A DNA stretch of 64,000 nucleotides, taken from positions 8,956 to 72,955 of the forward strand of contig JBJOII010000044.1 in the NCBI GenBank assembly GCA_046047235.1, written 5' to 3'. Of this stretch, positions 35,196-43,982 are shown in pieces; positions within the stretch are counted from its first letter, which is position 1, and every line of letters begins with the position of its first letter. Made by a program: the position numbers and the translations under genes. Source of the DNA: JBMTVN01 sp046047235. Its GTDB lineage: Bacteria > Verrucomicrobiota > Verrucomicrobiia > Limisphaerales > JAHDYP01. The notes under the pieces are model-generated. The model saw only the letters and a list, made by a program, of their open reading frames with translations, did no database searches and was not told where the DNA came from.

Positions 35196-37568
35196 CTACT
35201 CGGCCACTTCGATCACCTGCAACGCATCAGCATGAACAAAACCATCCGCCCCCTCCGTCAACAGCTTCAACTCATGCACCCCTCCACCCCCAAGGCGAAA
35301 AACGCCCAGCGAATGAAAACCGCTGGCATCCGCACCCGCCGAATCCTTCTGATCCAGCCTCAGCCGCAACTCCGGCTCACCCTCTCGCCATAACACACAC
35401 ACGGTGCGACTAGACCGATTCTCATGCCCCACCCAGGCCAACCTCAACTCATACCGCCCCTCCCGCTCAATCCGGATGGGATACACCACCTCCGCCCCCG
35501 ACCCGGCAGCAGCATACCGATAGCCGTCCCCCACATGCGGCACCAACCCTCGGCTAAATGACCATGGCCCCTTTAACCGCGCCTGCGTGTCGTCAATCAC
35601 CACCCCGCTCAACTGCCTCGGATCCATCCCGACCACCTCACCGCGATGCCGCACACGATCCTCCCCCTTGCTAAAGTAGGCGCTCACCTGCCCGATCGAA
35701 CCATCCACTTCCAGCCCCGCATTCAAAGCCCTCCGCCGCATCGCCCCCGGAGCCCGCAATAAAAGATCCATCTCATCCCAATGGTCAGGATACACCTCCC
35801 GCGGACGCTTCCCGTGCATCACACACACCCAGGCCGCCTTGCCCACCACCTCGCCCACCATCCCCAGCGTCCGCATCACCCGCACGGTCCCCAACGCCTC
35901 GTGCGTCACGCTGATGCACCGCCCCGCCATGAACAGGTTCGGAACGTTCACAGAATAAAAACACCGGTACGGCACCGCATACCCGTTGTGACGGTCCACC
36001 CCCGCACCAAACTCCGCCCGCGATATAAAGGGATTCTCCTCAAATTTCTTGGCGTACTGCTCCTTGGGATAATGCAAATCAATGTCCCAAGTGGTGGCCA
36101 CGCAGCCATCAGGAAACTCCCTGCCCTCAACAATGTCCTCCCGACTCAACACCACATCCCCCTCCAGTAACCGGGACTCCCGCGTCCCGCCAATGAAAGC
36201 CACCCACTTCAACGCCGCATGCGTATATTCAGCCCGCTTCGGACCCCGCTTCAAACTGCTGAACGCACCAAACACAGCCCGCAAATTCCAGTCCCGGATC
36301 CGCTCAGCATCCGCAATCGGATCCTCATCAAATCCCGATTCCCAAAACCACTCCCCCTTCATAAACGGACGCCCCCCCAACTCAGCCACGCTCTTCACAG
36401 TGTCCGGAAAATCCCCCGGCTCCAACGACAAGGCCCACGGAGTCTCCGGCCAAGGCTGCTCAGAATCCTCCATCTGCCAAAACCACATGTTGCTCATCCC
36501 CATACGCCCCTCATCCTCCATGTGATATCGCGCCCCCGCCAAATGACCAATCGTCCCATGCCCCGTCGCATCCACAAACAAGAACGCACGAAACCGACGC
36601 TGCAACCCCGTCCGCACGGAAAGCGCCACAACCGCCTCAATCGAACCATCCTCCGCCGACACCTCCGCCCTCCAGACATGATGCCCCAGAAACAGGTTAA
36701 TGTTCGGCTCCGCCCGAATCACCGCCTCCTTGTGCACATCTCCATACTCCTCCGCAACCCCGGGCGAGTCCTGCGCGTGATCCGCAAACTCCTCAACGAT
36801 TTCCCCCAAATGCGGATACCTCCCGCGCATCGTCCCGCCATTCGCCCAAACCCGCACCTCACTGCTGCCATTCCCCCCCAAGACAAACCGGTCCTGCAAC
36901 AACGCCACCTTCAACCCCTGCCGCGCCGCCGAGATCGCCGCAGCCATCCCCGCATAGCCCCCACCGCAAACCACCAAATCATAACGGCCACCATCCTCAG
37001 GCTCCGACCCCAAACCCGATAACTCCTCCCGCAACCGCACCAACGCCTCCCCGGAATCCGGCGGCCGAAACTCCAGATCAGGATGAATCAACACAGCATC
37101 ACAACGACCGTCAAAACCAGTCAGATCACGCAACACCACTTCGACCTGACCCCGCTTCAATCTCACCACCCCGCCGTCCTCCCATCCCCACTCGGCACTC
37201 CCTATACCAAAAACCACCGGTAACGCCTTCCCACCCAGCTCCACCCGAAACCGACCCGGCTGGCCCCCCGCACCCCACGGTGCCACCCAATCCCGCGTCC
37301 GAACCCAAACCCGATAAACCCCGTCCTCCGCCACTTCCACCCGAGTCACCGCCGGCTCCACAGCCCGCCCCAACCCGTGAGCCAAAAGAAAAGGAGACCC
37401 CATCACCGGGATAAACTGCGTGTCCAGCTTCCATCCCCCTGTTTCCCCAAATAATTCCGCCTCCAGCCAAATCGGCCTCGCATCAGCCAAAACCACACCG
37501 CAACCCCAAACAGCCAAGGCCACCACCCCAAAAAAACGCGAAATCATCGCTGCATACCGGGAAATCAT
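35196..37568 (-). CDS. Exported FAD-dependent oxidoreductase with golvesin-like C-domain
   Basis: A 790-aa flavoprotein of the FAD_oxidored (PF12831) type. A signal peptide (FFGVVALAVWGCGVVLADA) shows export. Residues ~33-170 form a beta-sandwich module that looks carbohydrate-binding. The FAD fold begins at YDLVVCGGGYAGMAAAISAA (~196), with FVLGGNGSSEVRVW, VDATGHGTIGHLAGA and the closing LFMAGRCISVTHEALGTVR. Residues ~640-790 resemble the golvesin/xanthan-lyase type module (VVIDDTQARLKGPW, YELRLAWVGHENR, HADALQVIEVAE). The start is one of ATG 37568 and 37547, which stand in a short duplicated stretch; the frame to 37607 has no signal-like start. It precedes the FMN_bind/ApbE fusion, which could feed or drain its electrons (inference). 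Confidence 0.9.
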   Translation of the reverse strand: MISRYAAMISRFFGVVALAVWGCGVVLADARPIWLEAELFGETGGWKLDTQFIPVMGSPFLLAHGLGRAVEPAVTRVEVAEDGVYRVWVRTRDWVAPWGAGGQPGRFRVELGGKALPVVFGIGSAEWGWEDGGVVRLKRGQVEVVLRDLTGFDGRCDAVLIHPDLEFRPPDSGEALVRLREELSGLGSEPEDGGRYDLVVCGGGYAGMAAAISAARQGLKVALLQDRFVLGGNGSSEVRVWANGGTMRGRYPHLGEIVEEFADHAQDSPGVAEEYGDVHKEAVIRAEPNINLFLGHHVWRAEVSAEDGSIEAVVALSVRTGLQRRFRAFLFVDATGHGTIGHLAGARYHMEDEGRMGMSNMWFWQMEDSEQPWPETPWALSLEPGDFPDTVKSVAELGGRPFMKGEWFWESGFDEDPIADAERIRDWNLRAVFGAFSSLKRGPKRAEYTHAALKWVAFIGGTRESRLLEGDVVLSREDIVEGREFPDGCVATTWDIDLHYPKEQYAKKFEENPFISRAEFGAGVDRHNGYAVPYRCFYSVNVPNLFMAGRCISVTHEALGTVRVMRTLGMVGEVVGKAAWVCVMHGKRPREVYPDHWDEMDLLLRAPGAMRRRALNAGLEVDGSIGQVSAYFSKGEDRVRHRGEVVGMDPRQLSGVVIDDTQARLKGPWSFSRGLVPHVGDGYRYAAAGSGAEVVYPIRIEREGRYELRLAWVGHENRSSRTVCVLWREGEPELRLRLDQKDSAGADASGFHSLGVFRLGGGGVHELKLLTEGADGFVHADALQVIEVAE

Positions 37569-37769
37569 GGTGAGACCATCCTCCCATTCCACCCCCTGTC
37601 CCCGCAAGCCCCCCCATGCACAGCGTTTCAGCGACTCAGGGCCTCAGAGACAGGCACACCCTGCACCTGAATCGCCTGAATACAGCACCCCAGCCCCAAA
37701 AACCACCGCTCAAAGTTCCCCAAAACAATCCAATTGTGGGACGGTTGATAGCTGGACGACTGGCATGAG

Positions 37770-38072
37770 TTGCCCTATTTTGTCCGCCTCGTGCCTAAGA
37801 CGTCCAAGACCGGCCCAGAAGCCGCCAGCAAGACCAGCGACCTGAGCTATGAAGATGCCCTCAACAAGCTCGAGTCGCTCGTGGAGGAAATGGAATCAGG
37901 TGACCTCCCCCTCGAAGCCCTGCTCAAACGCTTCGAAGAAGGCTCCAAACTGGCCGAGGTTTGCCAATCCAAACTCGCTGAAGCCGAGCTGCGTATCCAG
38001 AAATTGGAACGTAACCTGGAAGGCGAACCAGAGTTAAAACCATTTGACACGTCGGTGGACGAAAATCCTTAG
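37770..38072 (+). CDS. xseB: Exodeoxyribonuclease VII small subunit
   Basis: A protein of 93-100 aa matching XseB, the small helical subunit that works with XseA to degrade single-stranded DNA. The signature is LSYEDALNKLESLVEEMES then GDLPLEALLKRFEEGSKLAE and an acidic C-terminus. No ATG fits: either TTG at 37770 or GTG at 37791 is the start, and no clear ribosome-binding site marks one of them. It is first of three plus-strand genes (xseB, dxs, icd). An xseB-dxs neighbourhood is widespread in bacteria. No xseA is in the window. Confidence 0.93.
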   Translation: MPYFVRLVPKTSKTGPEAASKTSDLSYEDALNKLESLVEEMESGDLPLEALLKRFEEGSKLAEVCQSKLAEAELRIQKLERNLEGEPELKPFDTSVDENP

Positions 38073-38153
38073 TATCCGGCACACGGTATCGAACCGGCCT
38101 AAACCCCGGCGATCCATTAGCCCATGGCCCCCAGGGCCGGACTCATTGTGTTT

Positions 38154-40151
38154 ATGAACCGCTTTCTTGATATGGTAGACAGCCCGGCCCACGTCAAAAA
38201 ACTGACGCTGGACCAACTTCATAAGTTGGCCGAAGAAATCCGCACCGAACTCATAACCGGCCTGTCCCGCACCGGCGGCCACGTCGGCCCTAACCTCGGT
38301 GTCGTGGAACTCACCATCGCGCTCCACACGGTCTTCGATACACCCAAAGACAAATTCGTCTGGGACGTCAGCCACCAGGTCTACGTCCACAAACTCCTCA
38401 CCGGGCGCAAAAACCGCTTCAACACCATCCGCACCACCGACGGCCTCTCCGGCTTCGCCAACCGTGCAGAAAGCGAGCACGACTGCTACGGAGCCGGCCA
38501 CGCCGGAACCGCCCTCTCCGCCGCCCTCGGTATGGCCGCCGCACGCGACCAGCGCGGCACCGATGAAAATGTGGTCTGCGTCTTCGGTGACGCCGCCCTC
38601 ACCAACGGCATCTCCTTCGAGGCCCTCAATAACATCAGCCATACCACCAAACGCTTCATCGGTATCCTCAACGATAACGAATGGAGCATCGCCAAAAACG
38701 TCGGTGCCATCTCCAATTACCTCAACCGCCTCATCACCCACCCCCGCTATAACCAACTGCAACAGGACTTCGCCAGCATCGTACGCCGCCTGCCCAAAGG
38801 TGACCTCGCCCTGAAACTGGCGCACAAAGCCGAGGAAAGCATCAAGGGCGCAGTCAGCGAGTTCAGCCTCAAACCCGCCGAACAGGTCATCGCCGGCGAC
38901 GGCCGGGGCGGCTTCGGCAGCAGCCTCATATTCGAGGAAATGGGCCTCCGCTATATCGGCCCCATCGACGGCCACGATATCGCCTCCCTCCTCGGCGTGC
39001 TCGAATACGCCCGCAAATGCACGCAGCCAGTCGTGCTCCACGTGCTCACCAAAAAGGGCAAAGGCTTCGAGGCCGCCCTCGCCCAACCGGAGAAATTCCA
39101 CGGCACCGGCCCCTACGACATCCAAACCGGAGCCTCCGCCCCCGCCAAACCCGGCACCCCGCCCAATTGGCAGGACGTCTTCGGCCAGGCCATGGTCCGC
39201 ATCTGTAAAAAGGACTCCTCCGTCGTGGGCATCACCGCAGCCATGCCCAGCGGAACAGGCCTCAAAAAACTCGAAGCCGAAATGCCCGACCGCTACTACG
39301 ACGTCGGCATCGCCGAGGAACACGCCGTCCTCTTCGCCTGCGGCATGGCCACCATGGGCTTCCGCCCCGTTTGCGCCATCTACTCGACCTTCCTCCAACG
39401 GGCCTATGACTGCATCATCCACGACGCCGCCCTGCAGGAACTCCCCGTGGTCTTCTGCATGGACCGCGCCGGACTCTCCTGCAACGACGGCCCCACCCAC
39501 CACGGCCTCTTCGATATCGCCTACCTCCGCTGCGTGCCCAACATTATCGCCATGGCACCCAAGGACGAGGATGAACTGGTCGACATGATGTTCACCTCCA
39601 CCCACCAGAAAATTCCCTGCTGCATCCGCTACCCGCGCGGCCCCGCTGAAGGTGTCCCCATCAAGGATATCCCGAAATTGCTGGATGTCGGCAAAGGTGA
39701 AGTCACCCGCCACTTCTCCTCGGATGACCGACCCAAGGTCGCACTCTTCGGGCTCGGTAACTTCCACTCCGTGGCCACCGCGATAGCCGAAAAACTCAGC
39801 AAGGACCATGACCTCAACGTGGCCGTAATCAATCCGCGCTTCACCAAACCCATCGACGGCGCCATGCACGAACTCTTCGCGCAGGCCGCTGACCTCGTGG
39901 TCACCATGGAAGACCACGTCATCCCGGGTGGTTACGGCAGTGCCGTAGTCGAGCACTTCCAGGAAAAAGGTATCCATACCCCGATGATCCGCATCGGCTG
40001 GCCCGACGCCTTCGTCGAACACGCCACCACAGTCGAAGAACTCCGCCGCCGCCACGGTCTAGCACCAGATCAAATCGAGGAGCGCATCGTCAAAACCCTG
40101 ACCTCAGCCAAGACCGCCAGCTCAACCAAGCCCCGCGCCGTAGCCAGCTAA
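38154..40151 (+). CDS. dxs: 1-deoxy-D-xylulose-5-phosphate synthase
   Basis: A 665-aa thiamine-diphosphate enzyme that joins pyruvate and glyceraldehyde 3-phosphate, the first step of the MEP isoprenoid pathway. The TPP motif is FGDAALTNGISFEALN; the substrate and TPP histidines are in GGHVGPNLGVVELT and VSHQVYVHKLL. The transketolase-type C-half contains VGIAEEHAVLFACGMA and CMDRAGLSCNDGPTHHG. I prefer the ATG at 38154 (MNRFLDMVDSP), which matches the usual Dxs start; an ATG at 38124 would add ten residues. It sits 81 bases after xseB and 43 before icd. A 673-codon antisense frame across it is a composition artefact. Confidence 0.96.
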   Translation: MNRFLDMVDSPAHVKKLTLDQLHKLAEEIRTELITGLSRTGGHVGPNLGVVELTIALHTVFDTPKDKFVWDVSHQVYVHKLLTGRKNRFNTIRTTDGLSGFANRAESEHDCYGAGHAGTALSAALGMAAARDQRGTDENVVCVFGDAALTNGISFEALNNISHTTKRFIGILNDNEWSIAKNVGAISNYLNRLITHPRYNQLQQDFASIVRRLPKGDLALKLAHKAEESIKGAVSEFSLKPAEQVIAGDGRGGFGSSLIFEEMGLRYIGPIDGHDIASLLGVLEYARKCTQPVVLHVLTKKGKGFEAALAQPEKFHGTGPYDIQTGASAPAKPGTPPNWQDVFGQAMVRICKKDSSVVGITAAMPSGTGLKKLEAEMPDRYYDVGIAEEHAVLFACGMATMGFRPVCAIYSTFLQRAYDCIIHDAALQELPVVFCMDRAGLSCNDGPTHHGLFDIAYLRCVPNIIAMAPKDEDELVDMMFTSTHQKIPCCIRYPRGPAEGVPIKDIPKLLDVGKGEVTRHFSSDDRPKVALFGLGNFHSVATAIAEKLSKDHDLNVAVINPRFTKPIDGAMHELFAQAADLVVTMEDHVIPGGYGSAVVEHFQEKGIHTPMIRIGWPDAFVEHATTVEELRRRHGLAPDQIEERIVKTLTSAKTASSTKPRAVAS

Positions 40152-40194
40152 TCCCCCTTTCAGGCTGCAATAAACAACCTGCACTACCGAAACC

Positions 40195-41550
40195 ATGAGC
40201 AATACGACCCTCACCCCCCCTCCAGGAGATACAATCTCCATTTCCAATGGAACCCTTCAGGTTCCCGACCAGCCCGTCATCCCCTTCATCCGGGGCGACG
40301 GTACAGGCCGCGATATCTGGGCCGCCAGCCAGCGCGTGTTCGACGCCGCAGTGGAAAAGGCCTACGGCGGTAAAAAGAAAATCTCCTGGTTCGAAGTCTT
40401 CGCCGGTGAAGAATCCTTCAAACGGTTCAATAACTGGCTGCCCGATGAAACCGTCCAGGCTTTCCGCGACTACCTCGTCGGTATCAAGGGCCCGCTCACG
40501 ACCCCCGTCGGTGGCGGTATTCGCTCCCTGAACGTCGCCCTTCGCCAAATCCTCGACCTCTATGTCTGCCTCCGCCCGGTGCAATACTTCTCCGGCGTGC
40601 CCAGCCCGGTAAAGCACCCGGAGGCCGTAGATATGGTCATCTTCCGCGAGAATACCGAGGATATCTACGCCGGTATCGAATACGCCGGCGGAACCCCCGA
40701 AGCCCAGAAGATCCTCGACTTCCTCGCCAAGGAGTTCCCCAAACAGTTCGACAAAGTCCGCTTCGGAACCGTCGAAAAATCCCGCGACTTCTGGTCACAA
40801 GCCGGCCAGGCAGACCAACCGGATGACGTCTGCGTCGGTATCGGCCTTAAACCGGTCAGCCGCTCGGGCAGCGTGCGCCTCATCCAAAGCGCCATCAACT
40901 ACGCCATCCGCAATAATCGCCGCAGCGTCACACTGGTCCACAAAGGCAATATCATGAAGTTCACGGAAGGTGCCTTCCGTGATTGGGGCTACGCCATGGC
41001 GGAAAAAGCCTTCGGCAACAAGGTCTATACCTGGGCCCAATGGGAACGCACCAAAAAGGACCAGGGCGAAGAAGCCGCCAACGCCGAACAGGACGCCGCC
41101 CTCAAGGCCGGCGCCGTCCTCATCAAGGACGCCATCGCCGACATCACCCTCCAGCAGGTGCTCACCCGCCCGAAGGACTTCGACGTCATCGCTACTCTCA
41201 ACCTGAACGGCGATTACCTTAGTGACGCCCTCGCCGCACAGGTCGGCGGCATCGGCATCGCCCCCGGAGGTAACATCAACTACGTCACCGGCCACGCCAT
41301 CTTCGAAGCCACCCACGGCACCGCCCCGAAATATGCCGACAAGGATATGGTGAACCCCGGCTCAGTCATCCTCTCCGGTGAGATGATGCTCCGCCACCTC
41401 GGCTGGACCGAAGCCGCCGACCTCATCATCAAAGGCCTCAACGGTGCCATCGGCTCCAAGAAGGTCACCTACGACTTCGCACGCCTCATGGAAGGCGCCA
41501 CGCAAATCAAATGCTCGGAGTTCGGAACGAACATCATCGATCACATGTAA
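40195..41550 (+). CDS. icd: NADP-type isocitrate dehydrogenase
   Basis: A 451-aa cytosolic TCA-cycle enzyme making 2-oxoglutarate. Key blocks are IPFIRGDGTGRDIW, the substrate loop LTTPVGGGIRSLNVALRQ, FRENTEDIYAGIEY, the Lys/Asp region VTLVHKGNIMKFTEGAFRDW and LNGDYLSDALAAQVGG, and the cofactor part EATHGTAPKYADKD. Slightly longer at the N-terminus than the E. coli enzyme. The terminator directly after it ends the xseB-dxs-icd group. No clear ribosome-binding site was seen before the ATG. Confidence 0.96.
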   Translation: MSNTTLTPPPGDTISISNGTLQVPDQPVIPFIRGDGTGRDIWAASQRVFDAAVEKAYGGKKKISWFEVFAGEESFKRFNNWLPDETVQAFRDYLVGIKGPLTTPVGGGIRSLNVALRQILDLYVCLRPVQYFSGVPSPVKHPEAVDMVIFRENTEDIYAGIEYAGGTPEAQKILDFLAKEFPKQFDKVRFGTVEKSRDFWSQAGQADQPDDVCVGIGLKPVSRSGSVRLIQSAINYAIRNNRRSVTLVHKGNIMKFTEGAFRDWGYAMAEKAFGNKVYTWAQWERTKKDQGEEAANAEQDAALKAGAVLIKDAIADITLQQVLTRPKDFDVIATLNLNGDYLSDALAAQVGGIGIAPGGNINYVTGHAIFEATHGTAPKYADKDMVNPGSVILSGEMMLRHLGWTEAADLIIKGLNGAIGSKKVTYDFARLMEGATQIKCSEFGTNIIDHM

Positions 41551-41569
41551 ACAAGCACAACGCTCTTCA

Positions 41570-41602
41570 CCGCTGGAGGCCACCCTCCAGCGGTTCTTTT
41601 TT
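41570..41602 (+). terminator. Rho-independent terminator after icd
   Basis: CCGCTGGAGG, a four-base loop and CCTCCAGCGG, followed by TTCTTTTTT, 20 bases after the icd stop. Confidence 0.93.
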
Positions 41603-41692
41603 GCCCAGAACCCACGTCTGCCTCCGATTGGTAGCTGGCGGTCGGAAATAGCCGAAGATCAAACACCTCGTGCAAGCAGCACCTGTCGCACT

Positions 41693-41713
41693 CTCTCCCC
41701 TCTCCCCTCTCCC
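41693..41713. repeat. Three tandem CTCTCCC heptads
   Basis: Three perfect 7-base units stand between the icd terminator and the stop of the convergent transporter-like gene. Same period as the arrays at 16146 and 19290. Confidence 0.75.
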
Positions 41714-41716
41714 GTC

Positions 41717-43072
41717 CTATATATGCTCTCCATCGCTGGAGGTTTCCTCCGGCAGCAGCGCCTTCTTGTCACGCGTCAACCGCACGCGCGCCACCCGCAT
41801 CCCCTCCATCGATTCCACCCGCAACTCGTAACCGTCCCGACGCACCTTGTCGCCGCGCTTGGGGAAACCGCCCAGCAACTGCGTAATCCAACCACCGGTG
41901 GTCGCCACCAGGTCATCCTCCAGGGTCTCTCCCACCAACTCGCCCAGCTCGTGCAATGGCAACCCGCCGTCCAAATCCCAATGGATGTCGTCGAGCTGAA
42001 CCACTCTCGGCTTCTCCTGGTCAAACTCATCCTGAATCTGCCCCACCAGCTCCTCCAAAATGTTCTCCAGTGTAATCATCCCCGTCGTGCCCCCATACTC
42101 ATCCACCACCACCCCCAAATGCAGTTTCTGCTCAAGAAAGGACTGAAGCACCGTCTCCAACCGCGCAGTCGGCGGAACATAGATGATCTTCCTCAGATAC
42201 GGCTTCAGATCAGCCGCCACCTTGACCTTGTGCCTTGCGGAAAAAAGATCCTTCACGTGAACCACCCCCTGCGTCCGGTCTAAATCACCCTCCTCGCAAA
42301 CCGGAAACCGCGAAAAGCGCGTCTGCTCCGCCAGCTCCAAACACTCCCCAATCGTACTCGTCGTGTCCAAAACAGCCATCTCATGACGCGGCCGCATCAC
42401 TTCACGCACCTCGCGCCTCCCCAAGTCCAGCGCGTTCAATACCACGTCCCGCCCCAATGTGGACCCCCCCGACCGCGCCTGCGCCGTGGTAAACAACAAC
42501 CGCAACTCCTCCTCAGAATGACTGTGCTCCCCCTCCGACGCCGGATTCAGCCCCAACCATCGCAACAACTGCAACGACGCACGGTTCAACACCCAGATAA
42601 ACGGCCACGAAATACCATGAAACCACGCCAACGGACGCGCCACCCAAAGACTCGTCGGCAGCGGCTTCTGGATAGCCAGCCACTTGGGAGCCTGCTCGCC
42701 CGCCGTAATATGCAGGAAAGTCAGCACGGAGAAACCGACAAAAAAGGAGATGGAATGACGCCACGTCTCAGACTCCAGTTTCACCAGATCCAGCACCGGC
42801 GTCAGGAGCGCAGCGAAAACCGGCTCCCCCACCCATCCCAACCCAAGACTCGCTAGGGTAATGCCCAGCTGACATGCGCTCAACGAGGCATCCAGCTTCG
42901 CCAGAACCCTGCGCGCCACCTTCGCCCCTCGATTGCCCTTCGCCACCAATGGCGTCAACTGGGTGTCGCGCACCTTCACCAACGCAAACTCCGCCGCCAC
43001 AAAGAACCCGTTCAGCAACACCAACACCACCACCGCCAGGATCTTCAATAAAATCGGAACCAAGTCTTCCAT
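41717..43072 (-). CDS. CNNM/CorC-type membrane protein with CBS pair
   Basis: A 451-aa inner-membrane protein of the hemolysin C/CorC (TlyC, CNNM) family, linked to divalent cation efflux or homeostasis. The CNNM membrane domain occupies residues ~1-195 (LNGFFVAAEFALVKVRDTQ, HITAGEQAPKWLAIQ). A CBS pair follows at ~205-335 (VMRPRHEMAVLD, RFSRFPVCEEGDL, VVDEYGGTTGMITLENILEE) and a CorC_HlyC C-domain at ~350-435. All three parts are present. It is last of three tandem paralogous genes with one-base or zero-base spacing, so they are surely one transcript. Older hemolysin names for this family are misleading. Confidence 0.92.
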   Translation of the reverse strand: MEDLVPILLKILAVVVLVLLNGFFVAAEFALVKVRDTQLTPLVAKGNRGAKVARRVLAKLDASLSACQLGITLASLGLGWVGEPVFAALLTPVLDLVKLESETWRHSISFFVGFSVLTFLHITAGEQAPKWLAIQKPLPTSLWVARPLAWFHGISWPFIWVLNRASLQLLRWLGLNPASEGEHSHSEEELRLLFTTAQARSGGSTLGRDVVLNALDLGRREVREVMRPRHEMAVLDTTSTIGECLELAEQTRFSRFPVCEEGDLDRTQGVVHVKDLFSARHKVKVAADLKPYLRKIIYVPPTARLETVLQSFLEQKLHLGVVVDEYGGTTGMITLENILEELVGQIQDEFDQEKPRVVQLDDIHWDLDGGLPLHELGELVGETLEDDLVATTGGWITQLLGGFPKRGDKVRRDGYELRVESMEGMRVARVRLTRDKKALLPEETSSDGEHI

Positions 43073-43073
43073 G

Positions 43074-43982
43074 CTAAACCTTCACCTCACCAAATAAATA
43101 CCGCAGAATGTCGTCCCTCGTTACCACCCCAACTTCCTTGCCTCGACTCCCCAACACGATCGCCAACCGATGCCCGCTCCGCCGCATCCGCTGCAGCGCC
43201 TCGTCCGCCTGACTCTCCTCCGGCAAATACAACGCCGGCTTCAAAAACTCCGCAGCAGGTCGCCCCAGATTCAACTGATCCTGGTAAAGCAACGTCTTCA
43301 AACTAATCACCCCAACCACACGCGGCTCTCTCCCCTTCCGTCCCTTGCCTTCCCAAACCGGAAACCGCGTCACTCTCCGCTGCCGCGCCAGACTCAATAC
43401 CTCCCCCAATGGCGTCTCGGTATCCACCGAGACCAACTTCGCAAGCGGTGTGGCCAACTCCCCAACCTTCACCCCCCGCAAATCCAGAACCCGCCCAATC
43501 ATCTGCCGCTCATCCCGACTCAACCCCTCAGGCGACTCCTGTAAAGTCAGCCTGAATTCTTCCAGGCTCGACACCAACCGATACCCCTGCTGGATCGCAT
43601 CACGCGGTGTGACCAAACGCGCCGCAAACCGCATAAGCCCCACAAGCGGTGCCAGCAAACGATGCACCAGCCGGAACGGCCGCACCATCAACAAACACAG
43701 CCGGTTCGGATAAGTCTGGAAAATCCGCTTCGGCAGCAGTAAAACAGTAATCACTACCGCCAGACAGTTCGCCAATGTGTTCCCCACCACAACGGTCCAT
43801 AAAAAGCCCTCCGGATCCTGCAAATAAGCATGCAGCTGCCGGGCCCCCTTGCGCTCCTGCCGCACCCAAGTGCGAATCCTCACCGGATTCAAGGCAAACA
43901 ACCCGGCCTCCATACCGGAAAAAAACGCCGATAAACCCACCGCCAAACCCAGTAGAATCACCCATAAAAGATAGCTCTCCAT
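43074..43982 (-). CDS. Short CNNM/CBS-domain membrane protein
   Basis: A 302-aa paralogue of its two neighbours. The CNNM helices (LSAFFSGMEAGLFALNPVR, VVVGNTLANCLAVVITVL) and a CBS pair (VGELATPLAKLVSVD, RRVTRFPVWEGKGRKG, IVLGSRGKEVGVVTRDDILR) are present. The CorC_HlyC C-domain is missing and the membrane part is shorter. It starts directly after the stop of the upstream paralogue and ends one base before the next. It may act as a regulatory partner in a hetero-oligomer (inference). Confidence 0.9.
   Translation of the reverse strand: MESYLLWVILLGLAVGLSAFFSGMEAGLFALNPVRIRTWVRQERKGARQLHAYLQDPEGFLWTVVVGNTLANCLAVVITVLLLPKRIFQTYPNRLCLLMVRPFRLVHRLLAPLVGLMRFAARLVTPRDAIQQGYRLVSSLEEFRLTLQESPEGLSRDERQMIGRVLDLRGVKVGELATPLAKLVSVDTETPLGEVLSLARQRRVTRFPVWEGKGRKGREPRVVGVISLKTLLYQDQLNLGRPAAEFLKPALYLPEESQADEALQRMRRSGHRLAIVLGSRGKEVGVVTRDDILRYLFGEVKV

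Noticed and set aside
38034..40055. 673-codon minus-strand open frame opposite dxs
   Set aside because: Its product is a low-complexity Gly/Val/Asp/Glu string typical of the antisense of a GC-rich gene; dxs on plus has all enzyme motifs.
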